Position numbers and translations under genes: made by a program. Below are positions 47,230-57,016 of a stretch of 64,000 bases of DNA, in pieces. Location of the stretch: NCBI GenBank assembly GCA_002074035.1, contig CP012849.1:129938-193937 (forward strand). The letters run 5' to 3'. Source of the stretch: Candidatus Riesia sp. GBBU (GTDB lineage: Bacteria; Pseudomonadota; Gammaproteobacteria; Enterobacterales; Enterobacteriaceae). Each line of letters begins with the position of its first letter. Position 1 is the first letter of the stretch. The notes under the pieces were generated by a model. It was not told the DNA's origin and made no database searches. It saw only the letters and a program-made list of their open reading frames with translations.

Positions 47230-48153
47230 ATGAATCATTATAAAAAGAAAGTTATCTTTATAATGGGTCCAACTTCTTCTGGAAAAACTAAACTTTCAAT
47301 AGAGTTAAGTAAAAACATACCAATCACAGTTATAAGCGTTGATTCTCTATTAGTATATAGAGGTATGGACATTGGTACAGCCAAGCCAACATTAAAAGAG
47401 AGAAAATTAACTCCTCATAAACTAATTGATATACTAGATCCTTCTGAGTTTTATTCAGCAGGAAGGTTCTGTCTTGATGCATTAAAAGAAATTAAAGAAT
47501 CAATAAAACAAAATCGCATACCTGTTTTAACTGGCGGATGTATGTTTTATTTTAAATCGTTATTAAATGGTATGTTTAATCTACCAGAAAAAAATTCTTT
47601 TATCAGAGAAAAAATTAAAATTTTGTCAAATAAGTTTGGACGTAGTATATTTCATAAATATTTAGAATTAATGGATCCAAAAACATCTTCTAAAATTCAC
47701 TGTAATGATTTTAGAAGAATTTCTAGAGCTATAGAAATTATGTTAATTACAGGAAAAAACAGAACTGATTTTAGTAAAAAATCATTCATTTTACCTTATA
47801 AGGTATATCAATTCGCTTTACTCCCAAATATAGATTCGTTACGTAGTAAAATTAAAAGAAGGTTTATTAATATGCTTAAAGACGGATTTGAAAATGAAGT
47901 TAGAATTTTATATGAGAGAAATGATTTATCTAGAAATTTACCTTCTATTAAATCAATTGGATATAAACAAATGTGGTCTTTCTTCTCTAAAGAAATCAGT
48001 TATGAAGAAATGATAGAACAAAGTATATTAGCGACATATAAATATGTAAAAAAACAAGTTACTTGGATAAATAGTTGGCAAAATACATTTCGTTTATGTT
48101 CTGATAACTTAGAAGTATCTACTAAAAAGATATTAAAAATAATTAATAATTAA
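47230..48153 (+). CDS. miaA: tRNA dimethylallyltransferase
   Basis: Adds the isopentenyl group to A37 of tRNAs reading UNN codons. It has 307 residues from this ATG (E. coli 316). P-loop GPTSSGKT near residue 14, then SVDSLLVYRGMDIGTAKP, and LPSIKSIGYKQMW toward the end. A TTG six codons upstream (47212) could also be the start; neither has a clear ribosome-binding site. E. coli order is amiB-mutL-miaA-hfq-hflX-hflK-hflC; mutL, hfq and hflX are missing. Confidence 0.94.
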   Translation: MNHYKKKVIFIMGPTSSGKTKLSIELSKNIPITVISVDSLLVYRGMDIGTAKPTLKERKLTPHKLIDILDPSEFYSAGRFCLDALKEIKESIKQNRIPVLTGGCMFYFKSLLNGMFNLPEKNSFIREKIKILSNKFGRSIFHKYLELMDPKTSSKIHCNDFRRISRAIEIMLITGKNRTDFSKKSFILPYKVYQFALLPNIDSLRSKIKRRFINMLKDGFENEVRILYERNDLSRNLPSIKSIGYKQMWSFFSKEISYEEMIEQSILATYKYVKKQVTWINSWQNTFRLCSDNLEVSTKKILKIINN

Positions 48154-48169
48154 TACGTAAATATAATTT

Positions 48170-48188
48170 GTTCTACTTAAAGTAGAAC
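48170..48188. repeat. Perfect inverted repeat after miaA
   Basis: GTTCTACTT, one base, AAGTAGAAC: nine-base perfect arms starting 17 bases after the miaA stop. It could form a hairpin of about eight pairs, but no T-run follows on either strand, so it is not a textbook intrinsic terminator. It occupies the place where hfq would be. A role as an RNA 3' end or processing site is a guess. Confidence 0.4.
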
Positions 48189-48293
48189 ATTTAGAAATTA
48201 CTACAGTACTTACAAAAATTTTATGTAAACTCATTCAATACAAAAATCTGTTATGTATTCTCTGTTTAATTAAAATTTTGTTAAAGATATACA

Positions 48294-48311
48294 AAGCTAT
48301 TTATATAGCTT
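48294..48311. repeat. Small inverted repeat before hflK
   Basis: AAGCTAT, TTAT, ATAGCTT: perfect seven-base arms 57 bases before the hflK ATG. Similar repeats would be expected by chance in sequence this AT-rich. Confidence 0.25.
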
Positions 48312-48367
48312 AAAAGTGTATTTTTGATTTTAAATATACCTTAAAAAATTTCAAAAGGAACAATATT

Positions 48368-49561
48368 ATGAAATTTTTGTTAAAATTTTTTAAAAATTTT
48401 AATTTTAATATTCTAAAGAAAAAAATAAATCATCAAAAAGATCTAATTTTTGATATTAATAAATTTATCTCAAAAATATTTAAGGATTTTTATTATCTAT
48501 ATAATAAAAGTTATATTAAAAAACAAAATGAAATAAAGAATCCAAAGAACATATTTAATTTTTTCTTGCTATCTTTATTATTTATATTAGTTATATGGAT
48601 TACAAGTGGTTTTTACACAATTAAGGAAAGTGATAGAGGAATAGTTTTTAGATTTGGTAAATATATTCGTACTGTAGAACCAGGACTTAATTGGAAGATG
48701 AATCTAATTGAAAAAGTAGTTTTTGTAAATGTAGAAACAATTAGAGAACAATCTACTAAAGGCATTATGTTAACTTCTGATGAAAATGTAATTCAAGTAG
48801 AAATGAATGTTCAATATAGAGTACTTGATCCTTCTAAGTATCTATTCAATGTTGTTGATCCTGATAATAGTCTACGCCAGGCTATTGACAGCTCTGTAAG
48901 AGGTGTTATTGGCTTATCAAAGATGGAAAAAATTTTGACTACAAATAGATCTAAAATAAGAGATGAAACAAAAAAAGAACTTGAGAGTATAATAGACTTC
49001 TATAATATGGGGATTTCAATCTTAGATGTAAACTTTCAAACTGCTAGACCTCCTGAAGCTGTTAAGGATTCTTTTGATGATGTAATAGCTGCCAGAGAGG
49101 AAGAACAAAAAACTATCAGAGAAGCTCAAGCGTACCAAAATGAAGTTCTACCACTTGCGAAAGGAAACGCAAAAAAAATAGTAGAAGAAGCAATAGCGTA
49201 CAAGTCCAGTGTAGTATTGAAAGCAAAAGGTGAAGTAGAAAACTTCTCTAAAATGCTTGATGAATATCGAATTACCCCAAGTATTACCAAAGAACGTCTA
49301 TATATAGAAACAATGGAGAAAATATTTCAAAATAAAGGTAAAGTTTTTGTTAGTGAAAACAAAGATAACATTTTTTTAATTTCTATGAAAAATTCTGAAT
49401 ATGAAGAAAAAGATAAGTTCTATTCTAATAAAGAAAAAAATAATTTGGAATTCTTGAAAAAAAACGATAAAAATAAATTAATTGAACTTGATTCAAATAA
49501 AACAAAAGAAGAAATTTTAAGTAATAAGAATAGATTAAATCATTCTAGAAGGAGGAGTTAA
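48368..49561 (+). CDS. hflK: HflK, SPFH-domain modulator of FtsH protease
   Basis: Forms with HflC a large periplasmic cage around FtsH. It has 397 residues (E. coli 419). The glycine-rich cytoplasmic N terminus of E. coli is replaced by a lysine- and asparagine-rich stretch of about 60 residues; a membrane segment follows near residues 62-80, then the SPFH domain (YTIKESDRGIVFRFGKY). A helical region EEEQKTIREAQAYQNEVLP and a charged tail follow. AAGGAAC site before the ATG. hflC begins 8 bases later. Confidence 0.94.
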   Translation: MKFLLKFFKNFNFNILKKKINHQKDLIFDINKFISKIFKDFYYLYNKSYIKKQNEIKNPKNIFNFFLLSLLFILVIWITSGFYTIKESDRGIVFRFGKYIRTVEPGLNWKMNLIEKVVFVNVETIREQSTKGIMLTSDENVIQVEMNVQYRVLDPSKYLFNVVDPDNSLRQAIDSSVRGVIGLSKMEKILTTNRSKIRDETKKELESIIDFYNMGISILDVNFQTARPPEAVKDSFDDVIAAREEEQKTIREAQAYQNEVLPLAKGNAKKIVEEAIAYKSSVVLKAKGEVENFSKMLDEYRITPSITKERLYIETMEKIFQNKGKVFVSENKDNIFLISMKNSEYEEKDKFYSNKEKNNLEFLKKNDKNKLIELDSNKTKEEILSNKNRLNHSRRRS

Positions 49562-49569
49562 ACTTATTT

Positions 49570-50532
49570 ATGAAATTTTTTGTTAGTATCTTGTGCATTT
49601 TAACAGTAATTCTATTTTTAAGTTTTTCTTCGTTTATTGTAAAAGAAACTGAAAGAGCTATTATATTAAGATTTGGAAAAGTTTTGAGAGATGGAAATAA
49701 AACACCAATTGTATATAGATCTGGATTACATTTTAAAATACCTTTCATTGAAAGAATAAAAATTCTTGATGCTAGGATACAGACTTTAGACGTTCAGGCT
49801 GATCGGTATCTGACTAAAGAAAACAAAGATTTAATAGTTGACTCTTACTTAAAATGGAAGATAAACGATTTTAGTAGATACTATGTAACTACTGGAGGTA
49901 ATAGCAATAGTGCTGAAATTTTATTAAAAAGAAAATTTAGTGATCGTTTACGATCTGAATTTGGACGTTTAAATGTAAAGAGTATTATTACAGATTCAAG
50001 AAGTAGATTAACAATTGACATCAAAAATTCATTGAATAAAGGAAGAAAATTAAATGACGTAACAGAAAATTCAAATAAATTTTTTACATCAAGCTTTGAA
50101 GAAAAACAAATAAGTTCAAACAGCATGGAAATACTTGGAATTGAAGTTGTAGATGTTAGAATAAAAAAAATAGAATTACCAAATGAAGTGTCTGAAGCTA
50201 TCTATCAAAGAATGAGAGCAGAAAGAGAGGCAGTAGCAAGAAGACATAGATCGCAAGGAAAAGAAGAAGCTGTAAAAATAAGAGCTATAGCTGATACTAC
50301 AGCAACTAAAATTCTATCAGAGGCAGAAAGTATCTCAATAAAATTGAGAGGTGAAGGAGATGCTATAGCGACAAAATTATTTGCTAAGTCTTTCAGTAAA
50401 GATCCAAAATTTTATTCATTTATTCGAAGTCTGAGAGCTTATGAAAAGAGTTTTCAAAAAGAAAATAAAGATATTATTATATTGGATTCAAACATCGAAT
50501 TTTTTCGTTATATAAAGTCTATTAATCCATAA
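49570..50532 (+). CDS. hflC: HflC, SPFH-domain modulator of FtsH protease
   Basis: Partner of HflK. It has 320 residues (E. coli 334). An N-terminal membrane anchor (residues about 3-22) precedes VKETERAIILRFGKV and the SPFH domain; RMRAEREAVARRHRSQGKEEA is the conserved coiled-coil helix. A GGAGG site lies at the end of hflK. FtsH itself is not in the window. Followed by purA after 72 bases, with yjeT lost. Confidence 0.95.
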   Translation: MKFFVSILCILTVILFLSFSSFIVKETERAIILRFGKVLRDGNKTPIVYRSGLHFKIPFIERIKILDARIQTLDVQADRYLTKENKDLIVDSYLKWKINDFSRYYVTTGGNSNSAEILLKRKFSDRLRSEFGRLNVKSIITDSRSRLTIDIKNSLNKGRKLNDVTENSNKFFTSSFEEKQISSNSMEILGIEVVDVRIKKIELPNEVSEAIYQRMRAEREAVARRHRSQGKEEAVKIRAIADTTATKILSEAESISIKLRGEGDAIATKLFAKSFSKDPKFYSFIRSLRAYEKSFQKENKDIIILDSNIEFFRYIKSINP

Positions 50533-50553
50533 AAGCTTTTAAATATAAAATAA

Positions 50554-51900
<1,347 letters not shown>

Positions 51901-51985
51901 CTATTAATATATAAGTTAAAGTTTTATGTAAACATAGTAATAAATCAGTTAAATATTTAAAAATAAATTATAAGAATCTAAGATA

Positions 51986-52726
51986 ATGAATAAATTTACG
52001 TATGGCATTCATACAGTTACTGAAATTTTACATAGATATCCTTTGATGGTTAAGAGTGTTTATTTAGTAAAACCATTTTCTAATAACAGACTACTAACAA
52101 TTTTAAATAAATGTATACAATATAAGATTAGAGTAAATTTTACTACTAAGAAACTAATTAATAGACTTACAAATAATGGAGTTCATCAAAATATAGCCGC
52201 TGAAGTTTCAGAAGTACAATATAATACGGAAAATGATTTAGAAAAACTTTTTTATAAAAAAAATCTTATCTTCCTAGTCTTAGATATGATTCAAGATACA
52301 AGAAACTTTGGATCTTGTATTCGTACTGCTTGTTCTGCTGGAGTAGACGCTATAATTATTCCAAAATATAGATCTGTAAAGATTAATTCAGTTTCTAGAA
52401 AGGTTTCTTGTGGAGCTTCAGAAATTATTCCGATTATTAGGGTTACAAATCTTGCAAGAACATTAATGAAAATGAGAAAAAATAATATTTTTGTTATAGG
52501 AACTAATGAATATTCTAAAGAAATCTTATATAAAATAAATTTAAACTGTTCTGTTGCTCTAGTAATTGGAGGAGAAAAAGCTGGAATTAGAAAAATGATA
52601 AGAAAGTGTTGTGAACAATTAGTTAGAATACCAACAATTAGTTCGTTTTCGTCTTTAAACTTATCTGTTACAGCTGGAATTGGAATATTCGAGATAATTA
52701 GACAAAGAAAATTTAATAATTATTAA
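51986..52726 (+). CDS. rlmB: 23S rRNA Gm2251 methyltransferase RlmB
   Basis: SpoU (SPOUT) family 2'-O-methyltransferase acting on 23S rRNA. It has 246 residues (E. coli 243). An N-terminal L30e-like domain (YGIHTVTEILHRYP) precedes the SPOUT domain with motifs DTRNFGSCIRTACSAGVDAI, VIGGEKAGIRKM and SSLNLSVTAGIGIFE. Between purA and rpsF as in E. coli, with nsrR and rnr gone. Confidence 0.94.
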   Translation: MNKFTYGIHTVTEILHRYPLMVKSVYLVKPFSNNRLLTILNKCIQYKIRVNFTTKKLINRLTNNGVHQNIAAEVSEVQYNTENDLEKLFYKKNLIFLVLDMIQDTRNFGSCIRTACSAGVDAIIIPKYRSVKINSVSRKVSCGASEIIPIIRVTNLARTLMKMRKNNIFVIGTNEYSKEILYKINLNCSVALVIGGEKAGIRKMIRKCCEQLVRIPTISSFSSLNLSVTAGIGIFEIIRQRKFNNY

Positions 52727-52814
52727 TAAAAATTTTCTAGTATGAAATTATTCTAAGTGATAGAATATCTGTAAATTTTTAACAAAATTTTTTATATTTT
52801 ATATAAGGAAAGTC

Positions 52815-53153
52815 ATGAACTACTATGAGTGTGTACTTATGATACATCCAAGTTACAGTGAAAAATCTTTCGATATCATCGAATGCAGTAAAGATTTAAT
52901 TTTAAAAAACAATGGGAATATCTATAGAATAGAAGATTGGGGAAGACGTCAGCTATCTTATCCAATTAAAAAATTACATAAAGCACACTATATTTTAATA
53001 AATTTTATGTCTTCTTCAATAACAATTAAAAAACTAGAAGATAAATTTAGATTTGATGAAAAAGTTATTAGAAGTATGATATTAAGAGTAAAATCTTCAT
53101 TTTCTGAACCTTCTATTATAATGATGGATAAAACAAAAAAGGATAGAAAATAA
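52815..53153 (+). CDS. rpsF: 30S ribosomal protein S6
   Basis: Small-subunit protein that pairs with S18 on 16S rRNA. It has 112 residues; E. coli S6 is 131 with an acidic tail that is missing here. MNYYECVLMIHPSYSE, RIEDWGRRQLSYPIKKLHKAHYIL and FDEKVIRSMILR are conserved. AAGGAAA site before the ATG. First gene of rpsF-priB-rpsR-rplI. Confidence 0.96.
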   Translation: MNYYECVLMIHPSYSEKSFDIIECSKDLILKNNGNIYRIEDWGRRQLSYPIKKLHKAHYILINFMSSSITIKKLEDKFRFDEKVIRSMILRVKSSFSEPSIIMMDKTKKDRK

Positions 53154-53164
53154 GTAACTATATT

Positions 53165-53512
53165 ATGAATTTTAACAAATTAGTATTATCAGGAATTGTA
53201 CATAAATTTATCTTTAGTAAAGTTAGCCCTTCTGAAATTCCACATTATTATTTTCTATTAAGACACTTTTCAAAACAAGAGGAAGCTATGTTACAACGTA
53301 ATGTGTGGTGCAATATTATGATAATTGCAAGCGGAGAAAAATTTAAAAAAAAGATGGAGAAAATACAGGTAGGAAGTAAAATTATTGTGTATGGCTTTTT
53401 AAATAACAGTTATAATTATAACGGTTTACAAAATTTAGTATTACATGCAAAAATAATAAAATTAATTAATTTTTCTGGAGAAAATAAAAGTGATTCGTCA
53501 CGTTCATCGTAA
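53165..53512 (+). CDS. priB: Primosomal replication protein N (PriB)
   Basis: Single-strand DNA-binding OB-fold protein helping replication restart. It has 115 residues (E. coli 104, the excess a serine-rich tail). [36 protein letters not shown] and [11 protein letters not shown] follow E. coli PriB. Its last 23 bases overlap the start of rpsR, so they are translationally coupled; retention may partly reflect its place in this ribosomal operon. Confidence 0.93.
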   Translation: MNFNKLVLSGIVHKFIFSKVSPSEIPHYYFLLRHFSKQEEAMLQRNVWCNIMIIASGEKFKKKMEKIQVGSKIIVYGFLNNSYNYNGLQNLVLHAKIIKLINFSGENKSDSSRSS

Positions 53513-53723
53513 AAAGTTCTGTAGATTTACTGTAGAAGGAATTAAATATATCGATTATAAAGATGTGTCTATTTTAAGAAATTATATTACAGAGAATGGA
53601 AAAATTGTTCCTAGTAGAATCACTGGAACCAAATCAAAATATCAGCGTCAATTGGTCAAAGCTATAAAAAGAGCGAGATATATTGCATTGTTACCATATA
53701 CTGATAAACATAAGGTAAAGTAA
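53490..53723 (+). CDS. rpsR: 30S ribosomal protein S18
   Basis: Small-subunit protein, 77 residues (E. coli 75). [20 protein letters not shown] and [26 protein letters not shown] are nearly unchanged. The start is GTG, with GGAG about 9 bases upstream inside priB; an ATG alternative is not available. rplI follows after 7 bases. Confidence 0.96.
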   Translation: MIRHVHRKKFCRFTVEGIKYIDYKDVSILRNYITENGKIVPSRITGTKSKYQRQLVKAIKRARYIALLPYTDKHKVK

Positions 53724-53730
53724 CTTAAAT

Positions 53731-54189
53731 ATGAAAACAAGAATAATTTTATTGAATGACATCAAAGGTTTAGGAAAAAAAGGTGAAATAATTTTTGTTA
53801 AACCTGGATATGCTAGAAATTTTCTTATTCCTAGAAATATTGCTATGATTGCTAATAGAGAGAATATAACTTATTTTGAAAATTTTAAATCAAATCTTCA
53901 AAAAAAATTTATTGAAGAAACAAAAAAAAACACCATAAATGCAGAAAAAATTAAATCTATAGGAAAAATCGAAATCTTTGCAAAATCTGGTAAAGATGGA
54001 AGATTATTTGGATCTATTAGAAAATTAGATATAATTAATTCTTTAAAAAAGCTTAAAATTTCAGTTAGAAAAAAGGAAGTGCTTCTTGATGAGAGATCTA
54101 TAAGAAATACTGGTGAGTATATAGTAAAGTTCAATTTTAAAGGGAATATTAAATCTTCTATCAAAGTCCTTGTGTCTTCAAAATTTTAA
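53731..54189 (+). CDS. rplI: 50S ribosomal protein L9
   Basis: Large-subunit protein with two globular domains joined by a long helix. It has 152 residues (E. coli 149). N-terminal domain KTRIILLNDIKGLGKKGEII and PGYARNFLIPRN; helix about 45-80; C-terminal domain AKSGKDGRLFGSI. Last gene of the operon; it converges with tsaB. Confidence 0.96.
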   Translation: MKTRIILLNDIKGLGKKGEIIFVKPGYARNFLIPRNIAMIANRENITYFENFKSNLQKKFIEETKKNTINAEKIKSIGKIEIFAKSGKDGRLFGSIRKLDIINSLKKLKISVRKKEVLLDERSIRNTGEYIVKFNFKGNIKSSIKVLVSSKF

Positions 54190-54238
54190 AACATCAATTA
54201 CTTAGAAAGATCCATTACAAAAACTACTTATGAAAAAT

Positions 54239-54886
54239 CTAATTATTTTCTAGATAATTAGGTTTAATTATTTCAAAATTAGAAAAGTTTTTCAATTTTA
54301 CTAGAGAAAAAATATTTTTTGCTTTTGGAAATGTTCTATATATTAAACAACCTTCTAAATTTTTTGTTTTTTTTACGAAACTATGAAAATCTTTTTCTAA
54401 AACAATGAATTTTTCTTTCATTTTATACGTAATTGAAAAAAATTCGTTAAATGAAATTACTCTTTCTGTCTTTTCTCCTATAATATCACCATTATCTTTA
54501 ATTTTATATTCTGCAAAGTATAAATTATCGTTTTTTGCGTCCATTACTACCAAAATATTTTTGGAATTAAATTTTTTCTGTGATATCTTTGCCATAATCC
54601 TCATGGAAGAAACTCCAATTACTGGAAGTTTTTTCCAAAAAGCTAATCCTTGGATTATTCCAACAACTGTTCTAATTCCTGTAAAACTTCCTGGTCCCCT
54701 TCCAAAAACTAATAACTGTATATCATTAAAAGTACATTCTGTGTCTTTACAACACTTTTCAATCATTAATAAAATTTTTTTTATATCGGTTTTTTTAGAC
54801 ATAAAGTATCGAAAAGACACTCTTTCTTTTGAAGAGACTGAAACTGAACACATTCTTGTTGAAGACTCAATAGATAATATATTCAT
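54239..54886 (-). CDS. tsaB: tRNA threonylcarbamoyladenosine protein TsaB
   Basis: Partner of TsaD and TsaE in making t6A37 in ANN-reading tRNAs. It has 215 residues (E. coli 231). ASKHA-type N-terminal fold: LSIESSTRMCSVSV, FGRGPGSFTGIRTVVGIIQGLAF and PVIGVSSM. Not in its E. coli neighbourhood; a breakpoint lies here. Confidence 0.94.
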   Translation of the reverse strand: MNILSIESSTRMCSVSVSSKERVSFRYFMSKKTDIKKILLMIEKCCKDTECTFNDIQLLVFGRGPGSFTGIRTVVGIIQGLAFWKKLPVIGVSSMRIMAKISQKKFNSKNILVVMDAKNDNLYFAEYKIKDNGDIIGEKTERVISFNEFFSITYKMKEKFIVLEKDFHSFVKKTKNLEGCLIYRTFPKAKNIFSLVKLKNFSNFEIIKPNYLENN

Positions 54887-55413
54887 GTTTTATTAGATAA
54901 AAAATTTTTAGGAGTTTTGAAAAAAATTTAATTTTCGTACAAGATATTTCTAGAATAAACTTAAATTTTCATTTAAAAACTTTTATATAGAAAGATTTTC
55001 ATAGAACTAAAATTTAATAAAACAATTAGTTATTATAAAACAATAATTTTATCCGATTTCTACAAAAAGTTATCATATAATTAATATATAGAATTTTAAC
55101 TTATTTTTATAAATTTAAATAGTTTTTAATATACTAAATTGAATTATTATACGTGAAAATTTCAATTTAATATTTAATAGAAACTTTTTATAATCTATGT
55201 TTTTTTTTTAAAGTTTTCCATATTTTATCTTCTTACAAAGAACTCATATACTTTCATGCTTTGATATATACTTGTATAAAATGATAAGTTGTCAAAATTA
55301 AAAATGTTATGATTGGTTTTTTTATTTTTTTTTAGTATAATTCATTCATCTTGTTACATCATAAATCTATCTTAGAAATTCTTAAGAAAGAAAATTTATT
55401 AAATGAGATATAT
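54887..55413. other. Divergent tsaB-pepA intergenic region
   Basis: About 527 bases of AT-rich sequence at a synteny breakpoint. A minus-strand TTGACA lies near 55294-55299 without a good -10 at normal distance. No gene or RNA seen. Confidence 0.45.
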
Positions 55414-56910
55414 ATGACAAAATTTCTTATAAAGAATAAAAAGGAAAATTGTAATTTCTATGACTGTGTTTCTCTTGGAATATTCAAATCGAAAGAAATT
55501 ATAGGAATTAATATGTTAGAAAATTTTTCTGATCAAAAATTCTTATTTAATATCATAAAAAGTAAAAAAGAGTTTTGGAAAATAGGAAATGTTTCAGAGT
55601 TTTATTATAGATCTAATAATATTTTTGTAAACTTCTTATTAGTTGGGTGTGGTAAAAAAAATGAAATTACTTTAAGCAATTATATAGAGATTTGTAAGTT
55701 AGTTTCTAAACATTTTAAAAATACTGCAATTAAAAACATTAGTTTTTTTGTATCTGAACTAAATGTATTAAATATTAATAGTTATCTAAAAGTTAGATTA
55801 GCTATTGAAATAGTACAAGATTCTTTATATAGTTTTAATCTATTCAAAGAAAAATATATTAAAAATAATAAAAAGAAAATTTTTTTCTTTAAAAGTAAAA
55901 GAGATTCTGATGTAGAAACTGGAATTGAACATGGAACAGTAATATCAGAAGGTGTTAGATTATCTAAAAACTTATCAAATATGCCTCCAAATATTGGAAA
56001 TTCTTATTTTCTCTCAAAAGAAGCTAAAAAACTATCAAAGCAATTTAAAAATATTAATGTTACTCTTATAAAAGAAGATGAGATGCAAGATCTTAATATG
56101 AATGCTTATCTAGCTGTAGGAAAAGGATCAAAGAACGAGTCTATTATGTCAGTTATTGAATACAATAAAAATAGTGAACAATTACGTCCAATTGTTTTAG
56201 TTGGGAAGGGTTTAACGTTTGATTCAGGAGGAATTTCAATTAAACCGTCTAATAAAATGGACGAAATGAAATATGATATGTGTGGAGCTGCTTGTGTTTA
56301 TGGACTGATGTACATTTCAGCATCTTTGAAACTTCCAATTCATGTTATTGGGATTATGGCATGTTGTGAGAATATGCCAAGTGGTAATTCATATAGACCT
56401 GGAGATGTAGTACAGACGATGTCTGGAAAAACTGTAGAAGTAATTAACACAGATGCTGAAGGTAGATTAGTGTTATGCGATGTTTTAACATATGTCAAAA
56501 GGTTCAATCCAGAAATTGTAATTGATATAGCTACTTTGACAGGAGCTTGCGTTGTAGCTCTTGGAAATCAATATCATGGATTAATGTCTAACGATGATGA
56601 GTTGGTAAAAGAAATTCTTATTGCTTCAAATCAAACTAAAGACGAAGTTTGGAGATTGCCAATTTCAAAAGAATTTAATAAGAAATTACAATCAAATTTC
56701 GCGGATATGTCTAATTCTGAGAGTGGTTATTCAGGCGGAGCAAGTATAGCTGGATGCTTTTTATCAAATTTTACAAAAGAATATAGATGGGCTCATTTAG
56801 ACATAGCTGGAACAGCTTGGAACTCAGGTATACAAAAAAGCGCAACTGGTAGACCGTTATATCTATTAACTCAATTTCTTTTAAATTATTCTAAAAAGAT
56901 AATTTTTTAA
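55414..56910 (+). CDS. pepA: Leucyl aminopeptidase PepA
   Basis: Hexameric di-zinc aminopeptidase; in E. coli also a DNA-binding accessory protein in Xer recombination. It has 498 residues from this ATG (E. coli 503). Metal and catalytic residues are in VGKGLTFDSGGISIKP, MKYDMCGAA and NTDAEGRLVLCD. A TTG-initiated extension from 55351 is possible; MTKFLIKNKKENC aligns with the E. coli N terminus, so I choose 55414. E. coli pepA-holC-valS is retained without holC. The N-terminal domain, which carries DNA binding, is the less conserved half. Confidence 0.94.
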   Translation: MTKFLIKNKKENCNFYDCVSLGIFKSKEIIGINMLENFSDQKFLFNIIKSKKEFWKIGNVSEFYYRSNNIFVNFLLVGCGKKNEITLSNYIEICKLVSKHFKNTAIKNISFFVSELNVLNINSYLKVRLAIEIVQDSLYSFNLFKEKYIKNNKKKIFFFKSKRDSDVETGIEHGTVISEGVRLSKNLSNMPPNIGNSYFLSKEAKKLSKQFKNINVTLIKEDEMQDLNMNAYLAVGKGSKNESIMSVIEYNKNSEQLRPIVLVGKGLTFDSGGISIKPSNKMDEMKYDMCGAACVYGLMYISASLKLPIHVIGIMACCENMPSGNSYRPGDVVQTMSGKTVEVINTDAEGRLVLCDVLTYVKRFNPEIVIDIATLTGACVVALGNQYHGLMSNDDELVKEILIASNQTKDEVWRLPISKEFNKKLQSNFADMSNSESGYSGGASIAGCFLSNFTKEYRWAHLDIAGTAWNSGIQKSATGRPLYLLTQFLLNYSKKIIF

Positions 56911-57016
56911 CTTCAAAAATTTATTGTTCTTTAAATTAAAGTAAAATTGATTCTAATAAATTTAAAAATATAAAAATTTTTACTAAAGAAGTTTATTTAA
57001 ACTTTTATAAAATCTT

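Noticed and set aside
54405-54896. 163-codon plus-strand frame antisense to tsaB
   Set aside because: It covers tsaB almost exactly in the opposite frame; tsaB has clear family motifs, this does not.
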